A stretch of DNA of 64,000 nucleotides from NCBI GenBank assembly GCA_921293015.1, contig OV121086.1, positions 40,689,402 to 40,753,401 of the forward strand, written 5' to 3'. Position 1 is the first letter of the stretch. Every line of letters starts with the position of its first letter. Under the pieces are notes generated by a model. That model was not told where the DNA came from, did not search any database, and was given only the letters and a program-made list of their open reading frames with translations. This DNA is from Phorcus lineatus. Taxonomy: Eukaryota > Mollusca > Gastropoda > Trochida > Trochidae. A program made the position numbers and the translations under genes. Positions 11,351 through 23,929 of the stretch are shown here, piece by piece.

Positions 11351-13654
11351 GATCAGCTTAAATTAGATTTAGATACTGGAAATATCTCCAGTGGTTTCTG
11401 TCATGATGTTAAGCCTGTGGACATTGCTGTTTCAACTGGTTTTACGAGACTTCAGTATATTCTTTTTCTTCTTTTTGAATATCATTGTAAGATTTTTAAA
11501 TTCGATTTGCTTGATTACTTCGGCTTTGCAAAAGAATGTTATTTGATAAAATGATAAAACAATGTTCAGCTCAGACACATGTATAACATTATGTCATCAT
11601 ATTCACTTTAAATGAATGTTTACATCGAAATTATACGGGTGAACGTTTCATTGTTTGCCTCTCCCGCCAACGGTCCGGATTGAAATCTCGATGGAGATGC
11701 AAAAGTTGCTGGGCAAGGTACTTCATCAACAATTCACCCAGTCAAACCAGCTGCTCAAATTGGTACCTTGAAACACGATGAAATGACTAATATGTATATG
11801 GTCGCGCTTAATGCTTACTAGCTTCAGGTAATTTTGTAGTTAGAGCTTTGAGCAGGTATTGTACCTGGAATTAACACAATATAGATATCCATATATCATT
11901 TTTTATCAATGAAACTGAGAAAATCATCTTTACAAGATTTGATTTATGCAATTTAAATCAAGGAAGCCACTGACCTTTTAAGTAGTATATATATTATCAT
12001 TTGAACACTCAACTACAAGTCTCTTGTGACAAAAAAATAACTCAAATGCTCCACAAACTAAATAAAATCAACATTGAATTATCAATGTTTTGGTATCGTT
12101 TTCACGAGCCTAATAGATGTCTATATTTGAACTGGTCTTTCTGGGAAAACACATATGTCAGATCAGTACGATTAACCTCTTTTGTAAACCCTATAAAATA
12201 TCCAAGGATGATATCTTCTGTTGATTCATCAAAGTCATCTTACAGAGAGCAATTATGATAGCTCACACACTTCTTTAAGTTATTCTGAAATTTGGAAAAA
12301 TAAGAGACTATTATCTGACTTAGGCTTCTAACAGATGCGTCATACTGTCATTATGTGCAATGTTTTGCTCCTCCAGAAGCATTTAGGAAAATAACTGAAG
12401 ACTCTTAGCGCAATGTGTGAGCATATATATGACACTTTACATGTGCGCCAGAATTCGAGGAGATATAATTCAGTTTACCCAAATGAGTTGGTTTCAAGTT
12501 TTGAGCAAAACCAAACTTAAAAAAATAAATAAAGATTTTATAACATATTTATACCACAACACTAGATTGATAACCCCAACTCAATGAGGTTACTTTATTC
12601 GTTAGTCTAATTGTTCGGGCCGCAATTATGACGATTGCTCCAAATGAATTGTTTTCATGTTTATTTCTTTCAATGAAAAGAGTGAATACGTCAAGCGTCA
12701 GCCTTTTATAGGAAACAGGAAAACATATGCACATACTGACAGATATAGAACGTTGAATTGACTTGTTATTGACGAAATACATAGTTTCAGCGCTATGTAC
12801 GATAAGTTAAACAATTAATTCGGCTCCTTTGCATATGTGATTGTCAATACTTGTTCAATGGTTCTATATATTGCTGATAAATATCAATTATGTGAATTTG
12901 ATGCATCCTTAAAAGATACGCCATGATATCAATTAGTCTCCATCTATATTGTGAAATCTTCATGATTTATCTCGTCGAATTGTTCACATTTTAATAACTG
13001 TCGCAAGAACTACTTGATATGTCAGACACACCTGCACTCTTAAACACTAAACTTGTTTCTCGTCTTCGGTAATTATATGATTTCTTGAATATGGTCCATT
13101 TGCCAAGAGCTAGACAAAAACGAATGTGAAAACCAATTGATTTAGCGATTTTGCAAAATGAATATTGCAGTCATTAATGGAAATCGTTCGTTTTTAATGT
13201 GACTGTTGCTTGAGGTTATGAGTGTAATGAAAGAATAATTGCGATGACTCCTAGCGTAGAACGATTATTGAATGGAGTATTTTAAAGTAATATTTCAACA
13301 ATCTCAAAAATGAATGCTGCCGAGAAAGTAATACGTAAACGCGCTTTTATCTACATATCTAATGTCATCAAGAAGATTTTTCATGGACCACTAGTTAGCA
13401 CAGGCCCGTAGGAACGGGTAGGGCAAAGTGATAACGGAGTTTATAGAATAAAAACTGTGATTTTTTAAAATTATAATCATTCTCTGTAACCAAAAACTTT
13501 TTAAGCTGATTACACTATTCCCAAAATGCCAATTAATCTAAAGTATATGTCCCTCATTTGACACTTTGACTCTTCTTTCAACTGCACATACGGCTTATTT
13601 ACAAAATGCATAATTGCATAGACCCGTGTGACGATAAATGTGCCATCCATGCAT
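11351..13654. other. AT-rich DNA with one copy of module M
   Basis: No gene recognised. Block 12,270-12,420 carries TTATTCTGAAAT, then ATGCGTCATACTGTCATTA and a pyrimidine-rich tract ending CTCCTCCAG. This matches the M modules near 19.5, 27.7, 31.1 and 32.3 kb. Frames 12,001-12,258 and 12,549-12,782 show no domain. Confidence 0.45.
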
Positions 13655-13804
13655 GCGGTGCTTTCATTGGCTTAAATATTGCAAGGTAGTTTATGTTGCA
13701 ATATCTTACCGCTAGGATAACCAGCCGGAAGCTAGGGAAGAGCCCCAATAGATCGGAGGTTGTAAAGATTTATTGACGGAGCTACCTCTTTTGGGAGAGA
13801 ATTG
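13655..13804. mobile_element. MITE family 1, partial copy
   Basis: Aligns to the reverse complement of 9688-9840. Shared blocks: CATTGGCT.AAATAT, TTGCAATAT, CCGCTAGG, GCCGGAAG, GAGGTTGTA and TGACGGAGCTACCTCT.TTGGGAGAGA. Only one terminal repeat is present. The other arm is not found upstream, so this is a truncated relic. Confidence 0.7.
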
Positions 13805-15224
13805 TGCAAGATATTCTGTATGAATATGAAAAGACAGTTTTCGGAAGAAAATTATTAACATTTTTGTCCTTAAAGGACTAAAAAAAACAAATAATTGGTT
13901 AACTTGTCAATGAATTGTTGTATTATTAATATGTTTTTGTTTTTGAAATGTCGAACGTTTTCTTATTATTGGTAAGTGATATGTACTTGTCGATGGGATT
14001 TGCAGTAAATACTATACACAGAAAATTCAATTTGCTGTGTCTAATTTACCATGTTTTTTCTTGTTATGTCTATCCAAGGGCAAGTAATGATTTTACTACG
14101 CTTCAGTGCATATCTCCGAATGAAACCATTCAAGTCTTCGATGCGTTTTTTTAGCTTAGTTGTAAATCCAAAGACTGTAGATCATACTTGCGATTGCCTT
14201 GACTATAAAAAGCTTTGTAAACGATCGCAACCGATTCATTTTCATTTTTGGCGCGTATTGGTTGATTATTTTGGCGTTTTCGGATTATCCTCTCAGACCT
14301 GTTTAGCTAAAATGATACACGATACAATGTTTACCACAGATCCTTCAAAGTATTAAATAATCCAAAGCAGGACCATCGATGGTTCTGGCTACAAAACTGG
14401 ATATGAACCAAAAGCGTTCGAATAACTGCTTGAGCCGTAACTTTCACATATACAAATCTAGGCAATCATTTATTGTTTATATATCTTTTGAGGTACATAC
14501 GTATTTCACATGGAATGGAATGTGTGATGGCTTTAAAAGTTAAATAATGTTTTAAAATAAATCCATTACTTTAAAGTGAAGCTCTCACAACTATCTTAAA
14601 TTTTTTATACCATATTTCCATACATTGAACTTGGCTTATAATCAATCCGAGCCTTTCCTTTTTTTATATATTTTGCGAACAAAATCAATCGCAATACATG
14701 GAAAGATGTGGGCACCGATGTAAGATCATCACTGCAACTTTTTAAAGATATTATTCACATACATGTACAATGTAAACGTTAATTAAAAACTTAATCAGTT
14801 ATTCATATATAAGGTTAACGTTTATTATATTTTGTTATATCTAGTAAGAATTGTAAGCAAACCATAAATATCATCCATTATATTAATGTTATTCTTGTAT
14901 CAGTATGCCCGAAAATAACTTGTAACTATACAATACGGATTAAACAAACGGTGTCTTAGTTATGCTTTTGCTGTAAGGGATAAGTCGATGGATGGAGGGA
15001 TTAGGAAACTAATTGGTTGTTCTGCTTTCATGATAGCTTTCATTAACCTCTTTAAGGATCGTAGGGTAAAAACGACATTGAATATTCTTATTTGCGTTAA
15101 CAGAAAAATTATCCCATAAAGACGGCTCATTTTTAATATACTTCACGCATACTCAAATTGTGCTTATGACAAAAACATTTGTGTGGACCTTGACTACAAA
15201 ATGAGTAAGAATGGGGTAAACATA
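13805..15224. other. AT-rich DNA, no gene supported
   Basis: Two overlapping plus frames (13,948-14,154 and 14,051-14,356, the latter 101 codons) are open here, but neither shows a domain, signal peptide or splice context. Their overlap in different frames suggests chance. No copy of either is recognised elsewhere in the window. Confidence 0.4.
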
Positions 15225-15320
15225 TTGGTAGCCACATTTGAAAGCGTAAAATCAATCTCAATTTCGTTTTCTTCTAACTCAATGCACTCGGTAAATTGAA
15301 TGCTATAGGTCGAGCTATAC
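15225..15320. repeat. Array block L1, copy 1
   Basis: Short conserved block with CAATCTCAATTTCGTTTT, a 'CAC(T)CGGTAAATTG' core and GAATGCTAT. It matches the longer L1 copies at 22,250-22,560 and 28,310-28,670. Confidence 0.45.
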
Positions 15321-15582
15321 AAGTTGATATCAATCGTCAGCGTATTAATCTGTTTATTGAATTAGGTGTATCACTGCTTTAAGATGAAATACAAATGTGT
15401 ATATTGATGCTTTACAAATTCATAGGTAATAGTACATAATTATGTTCTGTTTGTAAATTGCATCTCTTTCAAACTTCTATTGTGCAGTTTTTTTTCTCAA
15501 AGTTTGAGTTTTAGAGGCATACCATATAGCGATAATTTAAGGAATTAAACAATCTGAGCGTGTATGTTGATACCGGCTATAA

Positions 15583-15611
15583 ATAATAATAATAATGATA
15601 ATAATAATAGC
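15583..15611. repeat. (AAT)n microsatellite, SINE tail
   Basis: AAT repeats with one ATG interruption. This is the 3' tail of the minus-strand SINE, not an independent locus. Confidence 0.85.
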
Positions 15612-15922
15612 ATTCCTATACCTTGCATATATCCATGACAAAGGATGCTCAAAGCGTCATGAGTATTATTTATTACCCTGGAGGGATAGTGTGTTCGGTG
15701 CCGCCGATTAACAAGCGCTCCGCGCGACCGTATATGCCCGTACTTCCCCCTTGTTCAGGTACTCAGTTGTACTGCTGGGTGAAATGAGTGCAAAGTGGAT
15801 GAAGTGTCTTGCCCAGGGACACAACACAGGATGAGTCACAAATTTTAGGTGTCTCCACCGGGATTCGAACCTGGGTCTCTGGCGTGAGAGGCAAGCATGC
15901 TAACCACTACACTACATTATGT
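15583..15922 (-). mobile_element. tRNA-derived SINE, second family, full length
   Basis: Seen, reading the minus strand: a tRNA-like head at 15,922-15,855 with A box TAGTGTAGTGGTTAGCATGC, the anticodon-arm stretch TGCCTCTCACGCC and a perfect B box GGTTCGAATCC. Next comes a conserved centre containing GTGTCCCTGGGCAAGACACT, then GCGCTTGTTAATC. A LINE-like 3' end (GACGCTTTGAGCATC, then a decayed TATA-GGAATGC) runs into an (ATT)n tail at 15,583-15,611. Known: the GTGTCCTTGGGCAAGACACTT core and a GCGCTATATAAATGC-(ATT)n end recur in SINEs of many marine invertebrates, the tail being shared with L2/CR1-clade LINEs. The head resembles tRNA-Glu or tRNA-Val. TACCGG at 15,571 and TTACCGGG at 15,926 may be remains of the target duplication. 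Confidence 0.8.
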
Positions 15923-17399
15923 TCATTACCGGGAATATAAGGGAAAGTGACAATTCTATATCGCCTAAAATTAAACGTCGCAGTTATGTCATGAAATTGA
16001 TATTATTTTGTTAGTATTGTTTGCGTAATTAAATACGAAAGAACGCACGTATTTATTCTATTCTTTCGTTTATTGACAACCAAATTTCGAATATTATTAG
16101 TCATAGAGTTACCTCCCTTGGAAACTATCGTTAACTTTACATCTCGATTTTTATCGTTTCCATTGCAGCGTTAGTATGACTTCAAATTGTCTAAAATGAA
16201 TACATCGTGCAGAAATATGAGATTTTGAATGATAATAAATTCGTCGCTCGATGTTTTGAAGGATGTTTGGGACAGTTAGACTCTTTTGATCACGCAATTC
16301 CTTCGGTTCTTACAGTCGCGGACATTTCAAAACACAATGTTACTATAAATATTTGTCTAATAGAAAAAAAATTTGATACCGCCCATGAAATAAACACTGT
16401 GTGAATTCACAAAAATACATATAAATAATGTTTATTTGGTTATCCATTACAGCTATTTCGGAAACATTTCTGTCATTACCATTATTTTCGCAATGCCTTT
16501 GTTATTGATCAGGTCACTTCGTCCACGATGTGTGTAAGAAATACAACGTTTTTTCGTCTGCAAGAACAGTTTTATGTAGATGCCAACAATTTACGTTTAG
16601 CCAGAAACAAAAATGTCAGCATTTGCTATTATTGGAATGTTTATATCTCGAACTGAACTGAAGGTTAAGACAGTTAAAAGAGCACCTTAAGACTCTGTCG
16701 ATGTAGTCGTTTTGTGATGTTAATCGTTAATCATGGTTTTTAAGTTTAATGGGTAACTGTTGAAACATAGTTATCTTACATTAAAGGTGTAAGTAGAGCT
16801 TTCAACTTTGCAATTCTCACCACTAAGAAATCCATGTTATTTAGATCAGCTTCGTCATTATTTGAATATTCACATCAGTTATGATTTCGTTAAATAGTTA
16901 ACATTTAATAGTTTGTATAATGCTGAATATCTCCTCACTACTTGAATATCGTTTAGAAACTCAAAGAACTGATGTTGGTTGTTTACACTATCATTATAAA
17001 TCTACACTTAAAATTAATAGATGGGTTGCAATTCAGTATCTAAAAAAATAATAATATAATGACTTACATGTACATGGTTTTCAGGAGGTATTGACAAGGA
17101 CACATTCAAGGGTCTTCACTGTAATTAACATATAAGAAAATACTTAGATGGTTTAAGTTCACATTCAACAGTTTAAATAAAGCGAAATAACATATGCTAT
17201 CTAAATGCAATTAGTCATAAAAAGTTATGATAATGATAATTAGAAGTATATATGTGCTGAATAAAGTGATATAGGTGCCATCGCCAGCTAAATGTTATGA
17301 TGTATGTATTTGCATCGAGCTATTAGAAAATTCAATTTTATTCCGCTGTCATTCATATCAGTAAAAACAAAGTTTCAATAATTCGTCTAAACGAAAAAT
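15923..17399. other. AT-rich DNA, no gene recognised
   Basis: The 65-codon plus frame at 16,207-16,404 has no recognisable domain. 16,095-16,130 has GAGTTACCTCCCTTGG, a phrase common in bivalve non-coding DNA. Confidence 0.4.
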
Positions 17400-17660
17400 T
17401 TAAAATGAGAGCCATTTGAGGTCACACCAGTACGCAGGCAGCGCCAGATTCAATTAATTTCTTTGATTCCTGCCAATTTCTCCATTTGCCTTGGGAATAA
17501 GGGAGAAATGCAAAGGACGTATTAACGCTTTTTAGATCCTGGCAAATGATGTCCATTTTGCCATAAGCTGTAGTGCTGTCAAGATTGGGAGATTATTTCG
17601 CTTCCTTTGCAATCTAAATAATAATGGCAGGGTAAGATTTGATTCAAACTGGCTATATTC
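17400..17660. repeat. Array block L5, copy 1
   Basis: Conserved block: CAGGCAGCG, TTTCTTTGATTCCTGCC, TTGCCTTGGGAATAAGG, GCAAATGATGTCC, then TTTGCAATCTA...ATGGCAG. Aligns to 25,930-26,140 and 29,660-29,850, and more weakly to 45,590-45,760. Confidence 0.55.
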
Positions 17661-18740
17661 ATTGTGATGTCTTTGAAAGAATAGTTATATTTCTAATATG
17701 ATTATATCGCGGGTGTCCACTGTTTAGTAGATGAAAGTGTTAATGAAACAACGAAGCGAAACCAGTTGACATTATTTTTTACGGAATTTTTTGCGAAATA
17801 TTTGTATTTTATATATACCGTGTGGCACTCGAATTGACATTCAAACAAAACCGGAAAGGCCGTGAAATTCGCTTCAGGCCGCAATATAACAATATGCATG
17901 TAAAGCTTCATTTCTGACAAACGCACGTCTGCCATTGCGGCAAGGACATTTGAAAGGATCAGACGTTGATCTTCGAATCTCTATCTGACTCATGTGGGAA
18001 CTTTAAAAATAGCTGCTTGTTTGCAAAGAAAAGATTGTAAGTAAGAATTATATAACATGTAATGTTTCACGAAGCTTTCAAATGTATAACCTAAATAATT
18101 TGAAATATAAATTGCACTATATATCATTTTGGAAATGAATGGGCATTTGGCGGAGCTACCTAGTTTAGAATTTTGATTGTTGCATGGATAATCAACAAAT
18201 CATCTTTCTATCTATTTCCGTTTTTTTTCAAGGAAATGTTAAATATTAAATTACTCTTAGTCGATATCGTTTATTGTAAATATATTTGCCTATAACATAT
18301 ACTAAATTGATGCTACTTTTTGGTGATTAATAGTGCGTGATTAATTGTTAATTTGTATATTTAAAAAGTCATAAATTGTATATAGTATATAATGACAATC
18401 AGAAATAATATTATTGGTGCTGTAGCAAGTGATTAGGATTACGTAGACAAAATAATAATATGTACAGGGTTTTTGTATACATTGAACAGGTGAGTTTATG
18501 TGAGTAAGGTACAGAAGTATTCAATGTATTCTTTGATGAATTGTTATATTTTATTAAAACGTTTGATTTCTCGCACAATTGATCGAACTGAAGTTGAAAT
18601 CGCAGCATTTGCTAAAAAAAAATTGTCGGCTCTTTCACTGTCCTTGACAGCTGAATCTGAAAGCACCGTGTTCTAAAATGAAAATGTATAGCGTCATTTG
18701 ATTCAGTATATGTGCAAGCACGTCACAACATGAATAGGAT
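17661..18740. other. AT-rich DNA, no gene supported
   Basis: The minus frames at 17,702-17,935 and 18,411-18,608 lack any domain. A short GGCGGAGCTACCT near 18,152 may be a scrap of the MITE family 1 terminal repeat. Confidence 0.4.
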
Positions 18741-19101
18741 CATTCCTCCCAACAGAGGTAGCTCCCTCTAAAATTCGTATACACTTCAGTCGTGATACGA
18801 GCGTTTCTCTGTTTGGAAATCACGCAAGCTTTCATGCTATCAAAGTAAGCTGCTCAATCGGTGACGCCCTTTCAAAAGTTATCATTAACAAAAAAATTCA
18901 GTTATTTCGATATGTTTTCAAAAAGCTAAACTTTATTCGAACTTGCATTATTCACCTTGAGTCTTTTCACATGTTTTCATTGGCTGATGATAGTTATGGT
19001 ACAATATTTTGCCGCAAGGTGAACCAGCTGTTGGAAGCCCGAGAAGAATATACGTATTAGAACAGAAGTTGTATAGGAATTAATGACGATGGGGCGAGAA
19101 T
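18741..19101. mobile_element. MITE family 1, near-complete decayed copy
   Basis: Left arm CATTCCTCCCAACAGAGG followed by TAGCTCC at 18,741. The right arm is near 19,060-19,101 (AACAGAAGTTGTATAGGAAT, then TAATGACG), but the last 15-20 bp of that repeat are deleted or scrambled. The interior matches the reverse orientation of the 9688-10,135 element, including GACGCCCTTTCAAAAGTTAT. No convincing target duplication remains, in keeping with loss of the right tip. Confidence 0.75.
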
Positions 19102-19389
19102 CAAACAAGATATTTGATGAAGAAATTCAGATAATGTTGTGGCAACTTCAACAAATTCTCCAAAACTTTTTTTTAGCCAAATTAAGATTGTAGTTTGAAA
19201 GGACAGTTAGTAGACAGTCACATATGTCCTACAAGTGATTGGTGATAAGCTGAATGATTCATCACTCTGAAAAAGGTGGGTTAAAAATAACATTGTCAAA
19301 CTATTATATTACTGGTACATTCTCATTAAATGCACGTTGTTTTTGTTGAAAAAAGACAATCTACTTGTCGAAGTCGCACTTTCGATTAA

Positions 19390-19690
19390 CCCCAATATCT
19401 GATTTAATCTATCAATTGCCTCCAGGAAATCAATCATAGTAGCGAGCACTCGGCTAAAGACAATCTAAAACTCCAAAAACTTCAGGACATATATTGATTT
19501 CGCCAACTGACACATGCATCATACTGTCATTAAGCAAATCTTTTTTATTTCAGAGAAAATCATGTTTCAAAGAAATGGTCTGGAGGCTGTTTGTGCAATA
19601 GGGGAGTAAATTGACGGTTCGTAGAGTTGGATGTGATGGCAGATGTTGAAATCTTCTTTCTTTTGTCAAATTAATGTACACTCTTGACAT
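19390..19690. repeat. Module M, copy 2 (acceptor-like block)
   Basis: Order of shared phrases: TCTATCAATTGCCT, TTGATTTCGCCA, ATGCATCATACTGTCATTAAG, the pyrimidine-rich TCTTTTTTATTTCAG, then AAGAAATGGTCTGGAGGCT and GGGGAGTAAATTG. Best match is 31,010-31,270. The YAG after a pyrimidine run resembles a splice acceptor, but no open frame follows that is shared among copies. Confidence 0.55.
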
Positions 19691-20619
19691 CCAGTACTAT
19701 ACAATGTTGTTATCAGACATTCATATATTCCAAAGAAAATAGTGAAATATGTTTGTGGTTATGTAAACTTTAAAGGAGTAAGTGAATGTTCACTGCATAA
19801 TGACCATCCACAAACTAAACCTTATTTGAGGCAATCTTTTAACATGAAGGATAGGACTCTCTGGCAAAATATAATATTCACTTGATTCAATACCAATGTT
19901 ATTTGTTAAGTTAAAGCGTTCCCGTTATTACAATAGTTGCCATACGTAACTCCAACATCTCATGATCGATGTATCTCTCTTTGTTCCAATGTCGTCCAAA
20001 GATCGTGCTCCTTGGTCATAGTGTACATTGCATTATGTATGACACTTACTTTTCTTAACATGTATCTGTTACATGACTAATATGTCTTAGTATATTTCTA
20101 CGTTTCATTTACTGATTATAATAGTTTCTTCATGCCTGATGTGACATCCTTTTCAAACCATTAGTATTTCAGCTTTCTGTTTACATATAAGTAGAGATAT
20201 TTTAATGATACACCTCGAAGTTCAAATTACATCAACTTGAGCTTTAAACTGAGGACCGCAAAAAATACTTTGGTGGTTTATATTTCGATTATGCATCTGT
20301 TTATGGATTATAAGTTTAATCAAAATTTATACTATCACATTGTTATCGATTATAAGCCAAAGGTTTGCCAAGTAATTATGATTATGTCGATAAGGTATGA
20401 TAAAATTATATTATCATTTTAGCTATTTGTAATAATATTTGTGAAAAAATCTCAACTGCTATCTTTCCAAGAGGATTCTTGCTACGATTGATTTTTTTGT
20501 ATTAGTTATTAAAGTAGTGATATCAAACCATTTGCATTAGACGGTAAATTGGACTTTTTAAATGCAAATATCTGTAATAAAATTGCAACATGCTTAATTT
20601 TGATCCAAGTATGACATAA

Positions 20620-20900
20620 TCAATAAATCAACTTCCTTAAAAAAGTCATGTATAACTGCTACACTCTTCTTTACTTCCAAAAATTTCAGGTTATTTGTTT
20701 TGGCTATCCAACAAGATGTATAAAACTGCCAACAGCTAGAATATTTTTCCACTACAGAGTCAATTATATTTGCAAGAAATTGACTGGGGGCGAAGAAATA
20801 GGAGAGTAAACTTGTGTTTTGCAATTATTGATTGCATGTTAAGTGAGATAGCAGATGGTAAGATCAGTTAAACGTTTTTTCCATAAAAAGTTAAGTACAT
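20620..20900. repeat. Module M, copy 3, with perfect 8-bp hairpin
   Basis: AAGATGTATAAAACTGCC, then TATTTTTCCACTACAG followed by AGTCAATT (20,758-20,765), a 12-nt loop, and AATTGACT (20,778-20,785), a perfect stem. The downstream block GAAGAAATAGGAGAGTAAA and TTAAACGTTTT is shared with 31,425-31,510. The 76-codon minus frame here is not kept in other copies. Confidence 0.55.
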
Positions 20901-21585
20901 ATGTGTCCGTGTTTTTCTTGTTTTAAACAGAATCCATCAAGCAATATCTTCAAAGCAATGTTATAAAATTGAGGAGGTAGCTAAAATACTACTAAATATA
21001 CATAATCAAGCAGTCAACTTTAATCCCCTTTTAATGAACTGAATTTAAAAAAATGTACAATGTTATTACATCTTGACAATATTTCCATAAACTTTGATTT
21101 TATGGTTTTATTCTGTTAGTTTCCATAAAAGATATGCTCCAGTGTTAATTTTTAAGTAGGTGACACAAATATTAATCTGCATCGTTTCATATGATTTGAT
21201 CGTATAAACAACGTAAATCGTTATCAATTGATAGTGATGACATTCAGTTCCGTTAAAACTTCGAATAATAAAACTGATTGAGTTGAAACTCAAATGGTGG
21301 CTGAGTCATGCGTGATAATTTTACCATGAACAGAAATCATCAATATTAACTGATGTTTTAGATGAGTCAAAACTTCTGGTATTCATATAACCATCACATT
21401 ATCAAATGAAATGCTTGATGGAATATTACAGTTGACATTTACAGACTTATTGGTCATAAAAAGCATATACTTATCCCAGGTAAATTAACTTTTCTCTTAT
21501 GTGTTCACTTTGAACAATTTCAACAGAAAACTTATTTTGTCTGACACCGCCCGCACATCACTTTAAGCTTAATGCATCAGTCCTC
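20901..21585. other. AT-rich DNA, no gene recognised
   Basis: No domain-bearing frame found. Parts of 21,380-21,540 resemble 28,050-28,260 in the next array unit. Confidence 0.35.
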
Positions 21586-22058
21586 ACGCCTTAAGGTCAC
21601 CAGCATATAGTGGAGCGAAGTTGATATCAATAATGGATGACCCCAGAGCAGGACTTGTGTCATTATGGACAGTTTGTTCTTGCACCACCTGAGTCGAGGT
21701 ACTATCCATCCATACAAGAATTGCCTAATCATTAGTTTGTCTCAGTGTTTCGAAATTGTGCATATCATGTTTTGAGTAGATCAAAAAATCAAATATCTAT
21801 CTTACTCTGTCTATAAAGGTGAACGCAAAAACGTTTTACTTCAAATTTCTTGATTATTCTATAAAATTGTCATTTCGAAATACCTTTTTGAAATAAGTAG
21901 AATATATCAAAGGTTACCCAATATTGACGCAATTTGCCGAAAATGTGTTTAGTTGCTGATAAGATAGAATCGATTCTGTCCAAATCCGCCCCCGCCCCCA
22001 TTCCTCCTTTTGGGGTTGACGTTGGAGGAACTGTTTCTTGCATATCTCCTATGTTCAT
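21586..22058 (-). CDS. Candidate two-exon coding segment, unknown protein (tentative)
   Basis: Seen: minus-strand frame A, from the ATG at 22,058, starts MNIGDMQETVPPTSTPKGG, has a glycine-rich turn, then ADLDRIDSILSATKHIFGKL, and stays open for 62 codons. Minus-strand frame B (about 21,711-21,586) reads ILVWMDSTSTQVVQEQ and ends SSIIDINFAPLYAGDLKA plus stop. Both are clearly GC-richer than their surroundings and more protein-like than the other short frames. A GTAACC follows frame A's codon TGG, and an AG precedes frame B in a compatible phase. Against: GTAACC is a weak donor, the acceptor lacks a pyrimidine tract, and I recognise no family. It could equally be a decayed transposon coding segment. 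The segment is absent from the sister array units at 15 and 28 kb, so it is an insertion there or was lost from them. Confidence 0.25.
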
Positions 22059-22249
22059 TATATTTGCAGTAAAAATATGACCCCTTTACACAATAATCCA
22101 CATTTTTTACTATAAAGTAAGAGGTTTTGTAAAATTGGAAACTAATTAAAAATTCTCAAAATGATTATTCCCGAAACTCTTATACAGTTAAATAGCTGTA
22201 CACACACACGTTCAGTATCAAATTAGATAAACAGATTGTCACACAATCC

Positions 22250-22560
22250 TTCGCAACCAAATCACTTTGAGACACTATGATCCTCAGAAGTCCATCTCAA
22301 TTTCGTTTTGTTTCGCAACACTGCACACAGTAAATTGGAAGTAAAATGTAGAGTGGCACCGCTCCTCAATGTGGTAATGTTTTCTGAACACATGTGATGG
22401 TTATGTTTAGGCTTCCATAGATACCCAGATGGGAACTTTTGCAATGTCAATACTATGTGTCAAATTGAAAAATTAGAAATTTAAAGTTTACTTTAATTTT
22501 GTAGACGCGCAACAACATCTTATTTTCATTGGAGGTATTTTCTATAATGTAGTCCAAATT
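22250..22560. repeat. Array block L1, copy 2
   Basis: Strong match to 28,310-28,670. Shared: AATC.CTTTGAGACACT, CCATCTCAATTTCGTTT, CGCAACACTGCACACAGTAA, TTTCTGAACA.ATGTG, CCATAGATA.CCA, ATTTTGTAGACGC. This is the best-conserved block of the 12-32 kb array. Confidence 0.7.
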
Positions 22561-23929
22561 TCAGTTTTCATTTATTTTTGTGTAATCGATTGATGTCATT
22601 AAAACAAGGCAAAATAAATTTGGTCTGTCCAACAAATGTCTTTTACTCTTTTATGGGTATATTTATGAAATAATGAAGTCAGCTGTTTCGTTCAAGCAAT
22701 CAGGATCCGGATAAGATACCACTAATGAAATCAAGCAAACAAGTGTAGAGTACGTGTAAATTTGACCATTTAGTTGTTTTGTTAACTCATCAATAGTTTA
22801 GTTATCTACCCCCTGCTCAAACCATCAATGTTTCTATTGGAAATGTTAATTAGAGATCAATGATGAAGAAGAATATGACATGACGTCCTTAAAATGAATT
22901 TCATGTGTGAAATGAAATTTAGAGGGTAGCAGGAGTTGTCTCCCTGTAAAAGTCTTCTCCGGATTTTCCGGGTTTTAATATTTGGCGGTAACGTTAGTTG
23001 GCAGTCACCCCAGTCACCCCAACAATTTTAGCCGTATCATCCATAGCCTTAACGGCCTTACTTATGACTCTGGTTTGCATGTGCGTTTAGTAGGGGTCTT
23101 CATATGGTCTATATGTCTTTGTTGCAGGGGTAAACGTATCCTATTTTCATCCAAACAGTGCGTTATTGTTGTTTTTATCAATCGTGTGATTTAAATGAGA
23201 TTTTATGAGACGATGTTTATAATATTTGATTTACCTTATACCATTGCATTTGCACTCGGTAGAAAGAGCGCTTTCATTTAAAGAATTAAAGTTATTGCCA
23301 ATATTCGGGAGGCTTTATCGTCCTTCAGTGCCAAGTACCTGTAAATCAGCATTGTGAAAGAGCATTTCTGAATTTCCTTAACGTTTATTTTAGACACACT
23401 TTTCAGCGATGAATTTAACTACTTCTTTTATCTATGCAATCGAGATTACAATTTTGATTAAATTTCACACGTCACAATTACCATGTTATCTCTAAACACA
23501 GAAACATTACCTTTCTGTCCAAAGATTTACATTTACAGAAATGTGATTGAATTAGATTTACAAGCAATATGATGTGCTTTCATCACTTGTTTTATTGAAA
23601 AAGCTATTGGTGCTCACACGGAATGAGGTCCATAAAACCGGACCAAACCAAGCCTTGAATCAATGTTGCGATGTAACAGACATGTGTCTTTGATGTGATA
23701 TTTGTGATACAATGTAGTTTCATGGGATCTGTTGAGGCAGTTTCTCCTCATTTTGTACCTAGTTGAATTTGATGCGATTCTGATAACATACTTTAATAAT
23801 GGTATGTGAAAAATCTGCTGTAAGAAATGAAATGTGCAAATAGCCGCAGGATAACTACTCTGTTTGTTGTCATACATGCTTGACTTTATTAAAGAGAGAC
23901 TCCGTGATTTTAAAGTCATTTTGTCTCTG
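22561..23929. other. AT-rich DNA, no gene supported
   Basis: A GC-richer patch at 22,920-23,110 holds a doubled CAGTCACCCC and a 70-codon plus frame from 22,982, without recognisable domain. The 101-codon minus frame at 23,614-23,919 also shows none. Confidence 0.4.

Noticed and set aside
13405..13425. CCCGT-AGGA-ACGGG stem
   Set aside because: Five pairs only, not linked to any gene or repeat copy.
13948..14356. Overlapping 68- and 101-codon plus frames
   Set aside because: Different frames over the same DNA, no domain or splice context, hydrophobic AT-driven composition.
15855..15922. tRNA-Glu or tRNA-Val gene on the minus strand
   Set aside because: Runs straight into the SINE central core and LINE-like tail, so it is a SINE head. 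No matching acceptor stem was found.
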